From JAGGAG01 sp964638035 (lineage in GTDB: Bacteria > Gemmatimonadota > Gemmatimonadetes > Gemmatimonadales > GWC2-71-9): DNA of 64,000 bases. Shown in pieces: positions 19,880 to 27,381 of this stretch. Position numbers and translations under genes: made by a program. Within the stretch, counting starts at the first letter, position 1, and every line of letters begins with the position of its first letter. The stretch spans positions 107,517-171,516 of the forward strand of contig CAZWXD010000003.1 of assembly GCA_964638035.1 (NCBI GenBank), written 5' to 3'. Below the pieces are notes generated by a model. That model worked only from the letters and a program-made list of their open reading frames with translations, was not told where the DNA came from and searched no databases.

Positions 19880-19901
19880 AATCCCCCCGAAAGGGGGGAT
19901 T
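19880..19901 (+). terminator. Stem-loop terminator with GAAA tetraloop
   Basis: A perfect 9-bp stem (19880-19888 with 19893-19901) closes on GAAA. A T-containing stretch (cgtgtttct) follows. It lies 43 nt after the secreted-protein gene and before the TonB receptor gene. Confidence 0.8.
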
Positions 19902-20032
19902 CGTGTTTCTGTGACCCGGCCGTGGCACGGGCGTGCTGGGCTCGATACGTGGTCCGGGAACCTTTGCAGCCGGCTGGACGGGCGCCGCTGCATGGGGCAG
20001 TGGCTCCCGGGTCACCCTGGCACCACGAGCCA

Positions 20033-22792
20033 ATGCACCGATCTCTTGTGTCGTACCGCGTCGTCCTCGCACTCCTGCTGTGCGCCCTGCCATCAACGGC
20101 CCTGGCGCAGTCCACCGGCCGCCTGGTGGGCCGGGTGGTGGAATCGGAACGTGGCTCTCCCCTGGCCGGTGCCGAGGTGGAGGTACTCGGGACAGCCACG
20201 AGGGTCACCTCGGCCATTGACGGGCGTTTCGTCCTCCTGAACGTGCCCGCCGGGCCCACCGCCCTCCGCGTGCGGTTGATCGGCTTCCAGCCCAAGCAGG
20301 TTACCGGGATCCTCGTCCCCGAGGGGGGAACGGTGGAGCAGGACATCTCGCTCAGCGCAGCCGTGGTGCAGCTGGAGGAGCTGGCCGTCACCGCCGAGGT
20401 GGAACGCGGCACCGTCGCCGCCGCCCTGGAAGAGCAGCGGTATGCGCCCAACCTGGTGAACGCCATCACGGCCGAGGAGATCGCGAGGACCCCGGACGGT
20501 GACGCCGCAGCCGCGGTGCAGCGGGTGAGTGGCGTCTCGGTGCAGGATGGCCGGTACGTGATCGTGCGCGGGATGGGCGAGCGCTACACCACGGCATCGC
20601 TCAACGGGTCGCGCCTGCCCAGCCCCGAGCCGGAGAAGCGGCAGGTTCCCTTCGACCTCTTTCCCAGCGCCGTGATCGAGGGCATCACCACGTCCAAGAC
20701 GTTCACGCCGGACCAGCCGGGCGATTTTTCCGGCGGCCAGGTCAACATCAAGACCAGGGAGTTCCCCTCCCGCCAGACCGTCACCTTCTCGATGGCCACG
20801 GGGCTCAACACCGCCGCGGTGGGAAGCGGCTCGGTGAATGCGCCAAGGGTTGCGGGTGACCTGCTCGCGGCGGGCGCGTCGCAGCGGGCGATCCCGGCGG
20901 GCATCGCCGGCACGAACTTCAACAACCTCTCGCAGGCCGACGTGAACGGGATCGTCAACTCCTTCCGCAATGCGTGGTCACCCCGGAGCGTGAACGGGAC
21001 GCCCAACGCGTCCTTCGGGCTCAACGTGGGGGGCACGGGGAAGGTGCTGGGCCGGGACGTGGGTTACGCCGCCTCGGGCAGCTACGGCTACAACTCCGAG
21101 ATCCTGGACGACCAGTACCGCGGCCTCGCCATTGCGGGCCAGGCGGGTCAGGCGGAGCAGGCCGACCTCTACCAGGGCCAGACGGGCCGGTATGCGGTGC
21201 TCTGGGGCGGGCTGGTGAACCTGACGACGAACCTGGGCAGCCACGGCCAGGTGTCGTGGAACAGCAGCTACAACCGCACCATGGAAAGCGACGGGCGCAC
21301 CGAGTCCGGGCCGAACGAGAACCTGGCCACCGACCTCACGATCTCCCGTCTCCGGTACGTCGAGCGCTCGATGTTCAACACCGGGCTCAACGGCCTGCAC
21401 CAGCTCACCCGGCGCAGCAGCCTCAACTGGGCCGGGTCGTTCTCCTCCATCGACCGGCAGGAGCCGGACCGCTCCGAGATCGTCTATGCCCCGCTGGCGG
21501 GCAGCGGGGCGCTGGGCTGGTTCGGCGGGAGCAACGAGGCCGCCGTCCGCACCTTCGCGGGGCTGGACGAGCGGGCACTCGAGGGGCGGCTCAACTACAC
21601 CCACCTGCTGGGCAGAGCCGACGGCCGCACCTCACTCCAGGCTGGCGGCCTGGTGCGGACCACCGCACGCGACGCGACCAACGACGTCTACAGCATCTCG
21701 AGCCGCGGCTCCCTCACGGAGCAGGACCTCGAGCTCAAGCCCGAACAGATCTTCGATGGCCGGTTCGCCCAGGGCAGCGACGCCTATTTCGCCGTGACGC
21801 CCCTGGGCCAGGGCGGCTCCTACTCGGCAGACGAGACCATCGCGGCCGGCTTCGTCATGGCCACCATCCCGATCGGCGAGCGGCTGTCGCTGATCGGCGG
21901 CGCCCGGGTGGAGAGCTGGGACCTCACCGTGCAGGCGGCGCCCACCCTGGGTGCCCTGGAGACGGTGCGGCGGAACCAGGTGGACGTCCTGCCGGCCCTC
22001 TCGCTCACCTACCGCCTCGCCGGCGACCAGAACCTCCGGTTCGCGGTCTCCCGCACGCTGAGCCGCCCGGAGTACCGCGAGCTGGCCGAGGTGCAGTATC
22101 GCGACGTGATCGGGTTCGACAACGTCCGCGGCAACCGGGACCTGCAGCGGGCCACCATCGACAACATCGACCTGCGCTGGGAGGTGTTCCCCGCCCCGTC
22201 GGAAGTGCTCTCGGTGGGCGTGTTCGCCAAGCGCTTCACCGACCCGATCGAGCGCGTCTACCTCGCGACCTCGGGCACGCGGATCATCACCTTCGTGAAC
22301 GCCACGGGAGCCGACAACATCGGCCTCGAGCTCGAGGCCCGGAAGGGCTTCCAGTTCATCGACCAGTCGCTGCGCGGGTTCACCGGCTTCGCCAACGTGA
22401 CGCTGATGCACAGCCGGGTGCGGATCGACAATGCGAGCGAGGCAAGCATCACCAACACCGAGCGCAAGATGGTGGGCCAGTCGCCCTATGTGGTCAACCT
22501 GGGCACGACCTGGACCTCGCCCCGTGGCGGGTGGAGCGCCACCCTGCTCTACAACGTCGTCGGCGAGCGGATCGTCGAGGCGGCCGAGGTGCCGCTCCCC
22601 GACGTGGTCGAGGAGCCGCGCCACGTGCTCGACCTCTCGCTCCGGTTTCCCGTCACCCACGGCCTGCTGGGCAGGATCGACGCGAGGAACCTGCTCGATG
22701 CCCCGTACCGCCGGTTCCAGGGGGACGTGGTGCGCGAGCGGTACCTGACGGGTCGCACCTTCACGCTGGGGCTTACGTGGCAGCTCCGGTGA
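20033..22792 (+). CDS. TonB-dependent outer-membrane receptor with carboxypeptidase-regulatory-like domain
   Basis: A 919-residue receptor. A signal peptide (about 1-26, ALAQ) leads to a carboxypeptidase-regulatory-like beta-sandwich (about 28-110, GRLVGRVVES to the SAAVVQLEELAV boundary). The TonB plug follows (about 120-240, with DAAAAVQRVSGVSV and VRGMGERYTTASLNG), then a 22-strand barrel ending in an aromatic residue region (FTLGLTWQLR). Receptors of this architecture import large or scarce ligands using TonB energy. The ligand is unknown. An open frame extends upstream, but the ATG at 20033 gives a proper signal peptide. The lipoprotein gene 108 bp downstream is probably its partner. Confidence 0.92.
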   Translation: MHRSLVSYRVVLALLLCALPSTALAQSTGRLVGRVVESERGSPLAGAEVEVLGTATRVTSAIDGRFVLLNVPAGPTALRVRLIGFQPKQVTGILVPEGGTVEQDISLSAAVVQLEELAVTAEVERGTVAAALEEQRYAPNLVNAITAEEIARTPDGDAAAAVQRVSGVSVQDGRYVIVRGMGERYTTASLNGSRLPSPEPEKRQVPFDLFPSAVIEGITTSKTFTPDQPGDFSGGQVNIKTREFPSRQTVTFSMATGLNTAAVGSGSVNAPRVAGDLLAAGASQRAIPAGIAGTNFNNLSQADVNGIVNSFRNAWSPRSVNGTPNASFGLNVGGTGKVLGRDVGYAASGSYGYNSEILDDQYRGLAIAGQAGQAEQADLYQGQTGRYAVLWGGLVNLTTNLGSHGQVSWNSSYNRTMESDGRTESGPNENLATDLTISRLRYVERSMFNTGLNGLHQLTRRSSLNWAGSFSSIDRQEPDRSEIVYAPLAGSGALGWFGGSNEAAVRTFAGLDERALEGRLNYTHLLGRADGRTSLQAGGLVRTTARDATNDVYSISSRGSLTEQDLELKPEQIFDGRFAQGSDAYFAVTPLGQGGSYSADETIAAGFVMATIPIGERLSLIGGARVESWDLTVQAAPTLGALETVRRNQVDVLPALSLTYRLAGDQNLRFAVSRTLSRPEYRELAEVQYRDVIGFDNVRGNRDLQRATIDNIDLRWEVFPAPSEVLSVGVFAKRFTDPIERVYLATSGTRIITFVNATGADNIGLELEARKGFQFIDQSLRGFTGFANVTLMHSRVRIDNASEASITNTERKMVGQSPYVVNLGTTWTSPRGGWSATLLYNVVGERIVEAAEVPLPDVVEEPRHVLDLSLRFPVTHGLLGRIDARNLLDAPYRRFQGDVVRERYLTGRTFTLGLTWQLR

Positions 22793-22900
22793 CGCACCCG
22801 TGACCCGCCGGTCACGGGGCCGTGGCGGCCATGCCGTTGGTTTGGCGGCACCCGGGCGCACGATGCGCCCGGCACCTTCACACGGTTCATGGAGAGTTCG

Positions 22901-24571
22901 ATGCACAGGATGATCCGGTTCGCCCCCCTGGCCACCCTCGTCGCCTTGGCGGCATGCGGCGGCGATGACGCGGGGCCCTCCTCCCTGGCCACGCCGGGCG
23001 GGCTCACGGTCAACGCCGTCGGGTCCGGTGAGGTGAGCGTGACCTGGAGTGCCGTGAGCGGCGCCACCGGCTACGTGCTGCAGCGCGCGCCGGGCGCCAC
23101 CACCACCTTCACCGAGGTGGCGCAGACGCCCGGAACGGAGTTCACCGACACCGGCCTCGCACCCAGCACCACCTGGTCGTACCGGGTGGCGGCGGTGGCG
23201 AGCGACCCGTCGCTCAACTCGGGGTTCACCTCGGCGCAGTCGGTCACCACGCTCGAGGCAGGCCGCCAGGAGGTCCTGGTGACAACCGACATCACCAGCA
23301 ACACGACCTGGGTCCCGGACAACGTGTACCGGCTCGTGGGCTTCCGGAAGGTGGCCAATGGCGCCACCCTCACGATCCAGGCCGGCACCCGCGTGGTGGG
23401 TGACTTCGACGTCATGGGCTCGTCGCTCTTCGTGCTCCGCGGCGCCCGCATCGATGCGCAGGGCACCGCCGCCAACCCCATCGTCTTCACCTCGTCCCGC
23501 GCCGCGGGGACCCGCCAGTCGGGCGACTGGGGCGGCCTGGTGCTCGTGGGCAATGGCATCATCAACCGGAGCAGCCCGACCAACCTCGAGGGCACGGGCA
23601 CCAGCGAGGACAACCCGCTCGTCAACTACGGCGGGGGCACCGACAACGCAGACAACAGCGGCATCCTCCGCTACACACGCGTGGAGTTCGCCGGCTTCGG
23701 CCCTGCGCAGGACCAGGAGCTCAACAGCTTCACCTTTGCGGCCGTTGGCTCGGGCACCACGCTGGAGTACCTGCAGGCCATTGCCGGCCTGGATGACGCC
23801 TTCGAGTGGTTCGGCGGCGCCGCCGATGGGCGCTACCTCGTGTCCTACGATGCCGGCGACGACCACTTCGACATGTCCGAGGGCTTTGCCGGCCGGCTGC
23901 AGTTCCTCGTGGCCTACCAGAACCGCATTGTGGTGCCGCGTCCGACCGCCGGCAACACCTCCCAGGACCCGCAGGGCATCGAGAACGACGGCTGCGCCGG
24001 CGCCAACTGCGTGACCGGGCAGGACTCCGAGCCCTTCACCATTCCGCTGGTCACCAATTTCACCCTGGTGGGCTTCCCCACCGGCGTGACCCCGCCGACC
24101 GGCGGCGGGCGCGGCATGGTGCTGCGCCGCGGCACCGGAGGCTACTACGTGAACGGCCTGGTGGCCCGCTGGCCCACGGCCGCCCTCAGCGTCCGCGATG
24201 CGGCCACCACCGGTGCACGCCTCACGGCTGGCCTGCTCGACTTCCGGAACCTCCTGCTGGCCGAGACGCCCGCCCTGTTCGACGCCAGCACCAACGTGGC
24301 CGTCGACGAGACGGGCCGGGAGCTCAACCTGCAGGCAGGCACCACCGCGGCGAGCCTCTTCACCGCCCTCCCTGCGGCACCCGGCGACGGGGCGGCGCTC
24401 GACTGGACTCCGGCGGCCGCGTCCCCGGCAACGAGCGGCGGCCTGGCCACCTTCACGGGGAACATTGCGGCGAAGGCGGGCACCTTCGCCAGCGGCACCT
24501 CGTATGTCGGGGCGGCAGATCCCGCCGGCTCGAAGTGGTGGCAGGACTGGACTGCCTACTTCACCAACTGA
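22901..24571 (+). CDS. Lipoprotein with fibronectin type III domain, likely partner of the TonB receptor
   Basis: A 556-residue lipoprotein (lipobox LAAC, cysteine near residue 18). A single fibronectin type III domain (about 30-115, with TVNAVGSGEVSVTW and TWSYRVAAV) precedes a long beta-helix-like region. That region contains a GDWGGLVLVGN signature and an LQAIAGLDDAFEWFGG stretch, resembling outer-surface proteins found next to TonB receptors in Bacteroidota-like lineages. The start at 22901 is chosen for the ggagag site just upstream; an ATG at 22889 is in frame. No catalytic residues are evident. It is followed by a stem-loop terminator. Confidence 0.8.
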   Translation: MHRMIRFAPLATLVALAACGGDDAGPSSLATPGGLTVNAVGSGEVSVTWSAVSGATGYVLQRAPGATTTFTEVAQTPGTEFTDTGLAPSTTWSYRVAAVASDPSLNSGFTSAQSVTTLEAGRQEVLVTTDITSNTTWVPDNVYRLVGFRKVANGATLTIQAGTRVVGDFDVMGSSLFVLRGARIDAQGTAANPIVFTSSRAAGTRQSGDWGGLVLVGNGIINRSSPTNLEGTGTSEDNPLVNYGGGTDNADNSGILRYTRVEFAGFGPAQDQELNSFTFAAVGSGTTLEYLQAIAGLDDAFEWFGGAADGRYLVSYDAGDDHFDMSEGFAGRLQFLVAYQNRIVVPRPTAGNTSQDPQGIENDGCAGANCVTGQDSEPFTIPLVTNFTLVGFPTGVTPPTGGGRGMVLRRGTGGYYVNGLVARWPTAALSVRDAATTGARLTAGLLDFRNLLLAETPALFDASTNVAVDETGRELNLQAGTTAASLFTALPAAPGDGAALDWTPAAASPATSGGLATFTGNIAAKAGTFASGTSYVGAADPAGSKWWQDWTAYFTN

Positions 24572-24585
24572 CCGCAGTACCCAAA

Positions 24586-24619
24586 GGCAGGCGCGACTCC
24601 ACCGGGGTCGCGTCCTGCC
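24586..24619 (+). terminator. Stem-loop terminator after the lipoprotein gene
   Basis: Twelve base pairs with one bulged base form between 24586-24597 and 24607-24619, starting 15 nt after the stop codon. No clear U-tract follows, so termination efficiency is uncertain. Confidence 0.6.
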
Positions 24620-24649
24620 ACCCTCCCCTCCCTGAACCCCGGGACGTTG

Positions 24650-25276
24650 ATGCGGATGCACCGCCTGCTGGCAGCCTGCCTCCTCGGCGCGGCCGCTGCC
24701 TGTGATGGGAACGCCCCGATGGAACGCCGGGCGACAGCGCCAGCAGCCACCCTGGCGAAGGCCAGCGCACCCAGCCGCGTGGTGGACAGCATCCTCCCCA
24801 TCGAGGAGCACCTGCGCCGGTTCCGCGCCACCTTGGCACCCGTGGAGTCCCTTGCGGGTGGCGCCGGGTCACGCGACAGCCTCGTCGCGGCCATGGTGCG
24901 CGCCACCGCAGCCGGCGACACCCTCTCCCTGCGGGGGTTGCTGCTGACGAAGGCCGAGTACGCCTGGCTCTACTATCCCGCGCACATCTACGCGGCGACG
25001 CCCTACGAGCTGGATCCCGCCACGTTCTGGATGATGATCGGGGCCAACGGCGAGAAGGGACTGACGCGGTTGCTGCGGCAGCGGGCGGGCCAGAAGTTGT
25101 CGCTGCGAGCCTACCAGTGCGAGGCGTCGAAGGCCCTGCACCCGCCGGCCAGGGAGTGGAACCACTGCAGCCTGCAGCTGGTCCTGGGGGGAGAGGAGCG
25201 CGCCGAGCAGCTGTTCGGGTCGATCGTGGAGCTGGACGGCCGGTTCAAGATCGTGAGTTACGCCAACCAGTTCTGA
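24650..25276 (+). CDS. Small lipoprotein of unknown function
   Basis: The 208-residue protein has a lipoprotein signal peptide (LGAAAAC, cysteine near residue 19). The mature part is mostly helical with a conserved-looking centre (EYAWLYYPAHIYA, then ATFWMMIG) and two cysteines in the C-terminal third. I do not recognise the family. It lies in the same direction as the TonB receptor and the FN3 lipoprotein but behind a stem-loop, and it converges with the beta-helix gene. Confidence 0.65.
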   Translation: MRMHRLLAACLLGAAAACDGNAPMERRATAPAATLAKASAPSRVVDSILPIEEHLRRFRATLAPVESLAGGAGSRDSLVAAMVRATAAGDTLSLRGLLLTKAEYAWLYYPAHIYAATPYELDPATFWMMIGANGEKGLTRLLRQRAGQKLSLRAYQCEASKALHPPAREWNHCSLQLVLGGEERAEQLFGSIVELDGRFKIVSYANQF

Positions 25277-25312
25277 CGCGCCTCAGCGGCATGCCCCCGT
25301 GTGCGCAGGGGC

Positions 25313-26782
25313 CTAGTAGCCGCCGGCGCTCGCAGGCCGCCACGGCTCGATGCTGACCTGGCCCGCCAGGCGGCGGCGAGTCTCCTCGGGGGAGACGGTG
25401 TCCCAGAAGTTGTTGCCTGCGTCCAGGTCGGGAGCCCGGATGTAGGTGGCGCCGGCCCGCAGGAACATGTTGCCCACCAGCATCATCCTGCGCGCGGCCG
25501 CATCGGCCACCAGGCCTTCCCGGTTCCCGTCGAAGGTGTTGCCCCTGGCGCGCACCTCGGTCGTTCCCTCGAGCACCAGGCCCCGGCCAAACCGCGCGAT
25601 GACGTTGTCGTCCACCCGGTACCCGCGGCTGGGACTCGCCCCCGGCGTGGGGGCGAAGAGCCGGATCCCGTCCTCGCCGCCAATGAGCGTGTTGCCGACG
25701 ATCGCATTGTCGCTGCCATGCTCGATGGCCACCGCGGCCCGGCGCGTCCCCAGCGCCGTGTTGCCACGCAGGGTGACGCCGCTCGAGAAGCCCAGCCAGA
25801 AGCCGAAGCCCGAGCTGTCGGCCCGGTTGTCCAGGAAGATGGTGCCGTAGCTCCACGTGGCCTCGAACGCATTGTGGGGTGCGTGGCTGCCATCGTTCCG
25901 GATGACCAGGTTGCCGGTGGAAGGCAGGAGTCCCGGCTGGTGGCCGCTCAGGAAGAAGCCGTCGCCCGACCAGCGGAGGTCGTTGTCCACGATGAGGTTC
26001 GAGTCGCTCGCCTGCCGCAGGAGGAGGCCCGCCGAGTCGCAGCCCCGGCTGTAGGTGGCTCCCTCGCAGCGGACGTTCCGGGCGGCGGTGTTCCGCGCGA
26101 TCATGTTGTGGGAGGAGCGCCAGAGGTGGATGCCCCACCCCGAGTTGTCGGACACGTCGTTCTCGAGGACCTGCACCCGCCGTGACTCGAAGAGCCCAAT
26201 GCCGTTCTGCGCCTCGCGGGCGACGTTGTTCAGCACGATCGCCCCCTCGACGTTCTTGAGGTACAGCCCCCCGCCGTAGGCCTCGACCGTGTCGGGGTGG
26301 AAGATGTCGAGCCAGTCGCGCTCGTCGTAGCGATCCCGGGTGGAGCGAAGCGCCTGGTGCCGGGAGCCGGAGAGGGTCATGCCCGTGACCTGGTGTCCAT
26401 GGCCGCCAACGATGAGCACGCCGAACCGGTACCCACGGATGCTGCCACCGTTGATGTGCACGCTGTCCACGCTGCGCGCGAGCACGCCGACCCCCACGTA
26501 CTCGCTGGGCACCGAGTCGGCGCTCTCGAAGATCACCCCGGTGAGGTCGAGGTGCACCCCGGACGCCTTGACCACCAGGACGCCCGCCTCCTTCGGGTCC
26601 TTCACCCGGTACCGGCCCGGGCATACCCTGGTATCGCCCCGTACCTCCACGCCGGCGCGCGTGACACGAATGCATGGCGCCAGGGCACGGTGTTCAGGCG
26701 TTCGGGCGCCCGGGCGATCGGGCGTCCGCCCGGCCGGGAGCCCCAGCGCCCCCGCCATCGCCAGCAGCAGCACTCCGCGCAT
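25313..26782 (-). CDS. Exported right-handed parallel beta-helix protein (NosD-like)
   Basis: The product (489 aa) has an N-terminal signal peptide (MRGVLLLAMAGALGLPAG), then a repeat-containing linker and a long series of beta-helix rungs with spaced NTA/NDV/GNT-type turns (GNTALGTR, GNTLIGGEDG, GNTFDGNREG). This is the NosD/CASH fold used by periplasmic carbohydrate- or metal-related proteins. No substrate is evident. The start at 26782 has a ggaggggtcgtg region in front and overlaps the Nudix stop by one base (TGATG), so the two genes are translationally coupled. The linker contains an 8-bp tandem repeat. Confidence 0.8.
   Translation of the reverse strand: MRGVLLLAMAGALGLPAGRTPDRPGARTPEHRALAPCIRVTRAGVEVRGDTRVCPGRYRVKDPKEAGVLVVKASGVHLDLTGVIFESADSVPSEYVGVGVLARSVDSVHINGGSIRGYRFGVLIVGGHGHQVTGMTLSGSRHQALRSTRDRYDERDWLDIFHPDTVEAYGGGLYLKNVEGAIVLNNVAREAQNGIGLFESRRVQVLENDVSDNSGWGIHLWRSSHNMIARNTAARNVRCEGATYSRGCDSAGLLLRQASDSNLIVDNDLRWSGDGFFLSGHQPGLLPSTGNLVIRNDGSHAPHNAFEATWSYGTIFLDNRADSSGFGFWLGFSSGVTLRGNTALGTRRAAVAIEHGSDNAIVGNTLIGGEDGIRLFAPTPGASPSRGYRVDDNVIARFGRGLVLEGTTEVRARGNTFDGNREGLVADAAARRMMLVGNMFLRAGATYIRAPDLDAGNNFWDTVSPEETRRRLAGQVSIEPWRPASAGGY
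26692..26731. repeat. 8-bp tandem repeat inside the beta-helix gene
   Basis: About five degenerate 8-bp units of the form GTTCGGGC. On the coding strand they encode an Arg/Pro/Thr-rich octapeptide-like linker just after the signal peptide. The period matches the repeats at 33481, 33563 and 38911. Confidence 0.6.
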
Positions 26783-27270
26783 CACGACCCCTCCATGGCG
26801 GGCGTCCCCAGGTCCACCCGCAGCACGTCCTCCACCGCCCCCGCCGTTCCCTCGCCCAGGAGGTGCAGGGCATCCTCCAGCGCGCGCACCTCCCGCGGCC
26901 AGGCCAGGCGCGCGCGTGCGGCCATGGGCGGGAGCCACGCATGGGCATCGTGCTCGAACGAGAGGCGCACCGCGGCGCCATCCACGAAGGCGACGAACAC
27001 CCCCACCAGCGCCAGCACGTCCTGCCGGTGCAGGTAGAAGCTCTCCACCCGGCTCAGGTTGTAGAGGCGGATTGGCGCGTGGCCGGTCTCTTCCGCCAGC
27101 TCGCGCACGGCGGCCTCCACCGGAAGCTCACCCCGCTCGACGTGGCCGTGGACGACCTCCCACGACCCCGGGCACCGGCCCGATGGCCCGCGCCGGAGCG
27201 CCAGCACCTCGAGTGATGCCCCGGCCCCGCGAAGCACCAGCACGTCCACCAGCGTGATCGGTGACGTCAC
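26782..27270 (-). CDS. Nudix hydrolase
   Basis: A 162-residue Nudix-fold enzyme. The Nudix box is complete: the expected G-x5-E-x7-REUxEExGU pattern spans HVERGELPVEAAVRELAEE. It is expected to hydrolyse a nucleoside diphosphate linked to another moiety; the short DVLVLRGAG start and C-terminal helix do not reveal the substrate. It starts with GTG (27270) without a ribosome-binding site; two adjacent palindromes cover and precede the start. It overlaps the downstream beta-helix gene by one base. Confidence 0.85.
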   Translation of the reverse strand: MTSPITLVDVLVLRGAGASLEVLALRRGPSGRCPGSWEVVHGHVERGELPVEAAVRELAEETGHAPIRLYNLSRVESFYLHRQDVLALVGVFVAFVDGAAVRLSFEHDAHAWLPPMAARARLAWPREVRALEDALHLLGEGTAGAVEDVLRVDLGTPAMEGS

Positions 27271-27284
27271 CGCATCACGTGATG
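27260..27284. promoter_or_regulatory. Two adjacent perfect 12-bp palindromes at the Nudix start
   Basis: GGTGACGTCACC (27260-27271) and CATCACGTGATG (27273-27284) are each perfect inverted repeats, separated by 1 nt. The first overlaps the start codon. They could be an operator for a dimeric repressor, though chance in GC-rich DNA cannot be excluded. Confidence 0.35.
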
Positions 27285-27381
27285 TGCGCGAGGCGTCGAT
27301 GGGTGAAGCGATGTCATGTCGGGAAGGTAGCCAGGGAACCGGGGCCCGGCGGACCGGGCGAGCCAGCCTGCAACGAGCGGC

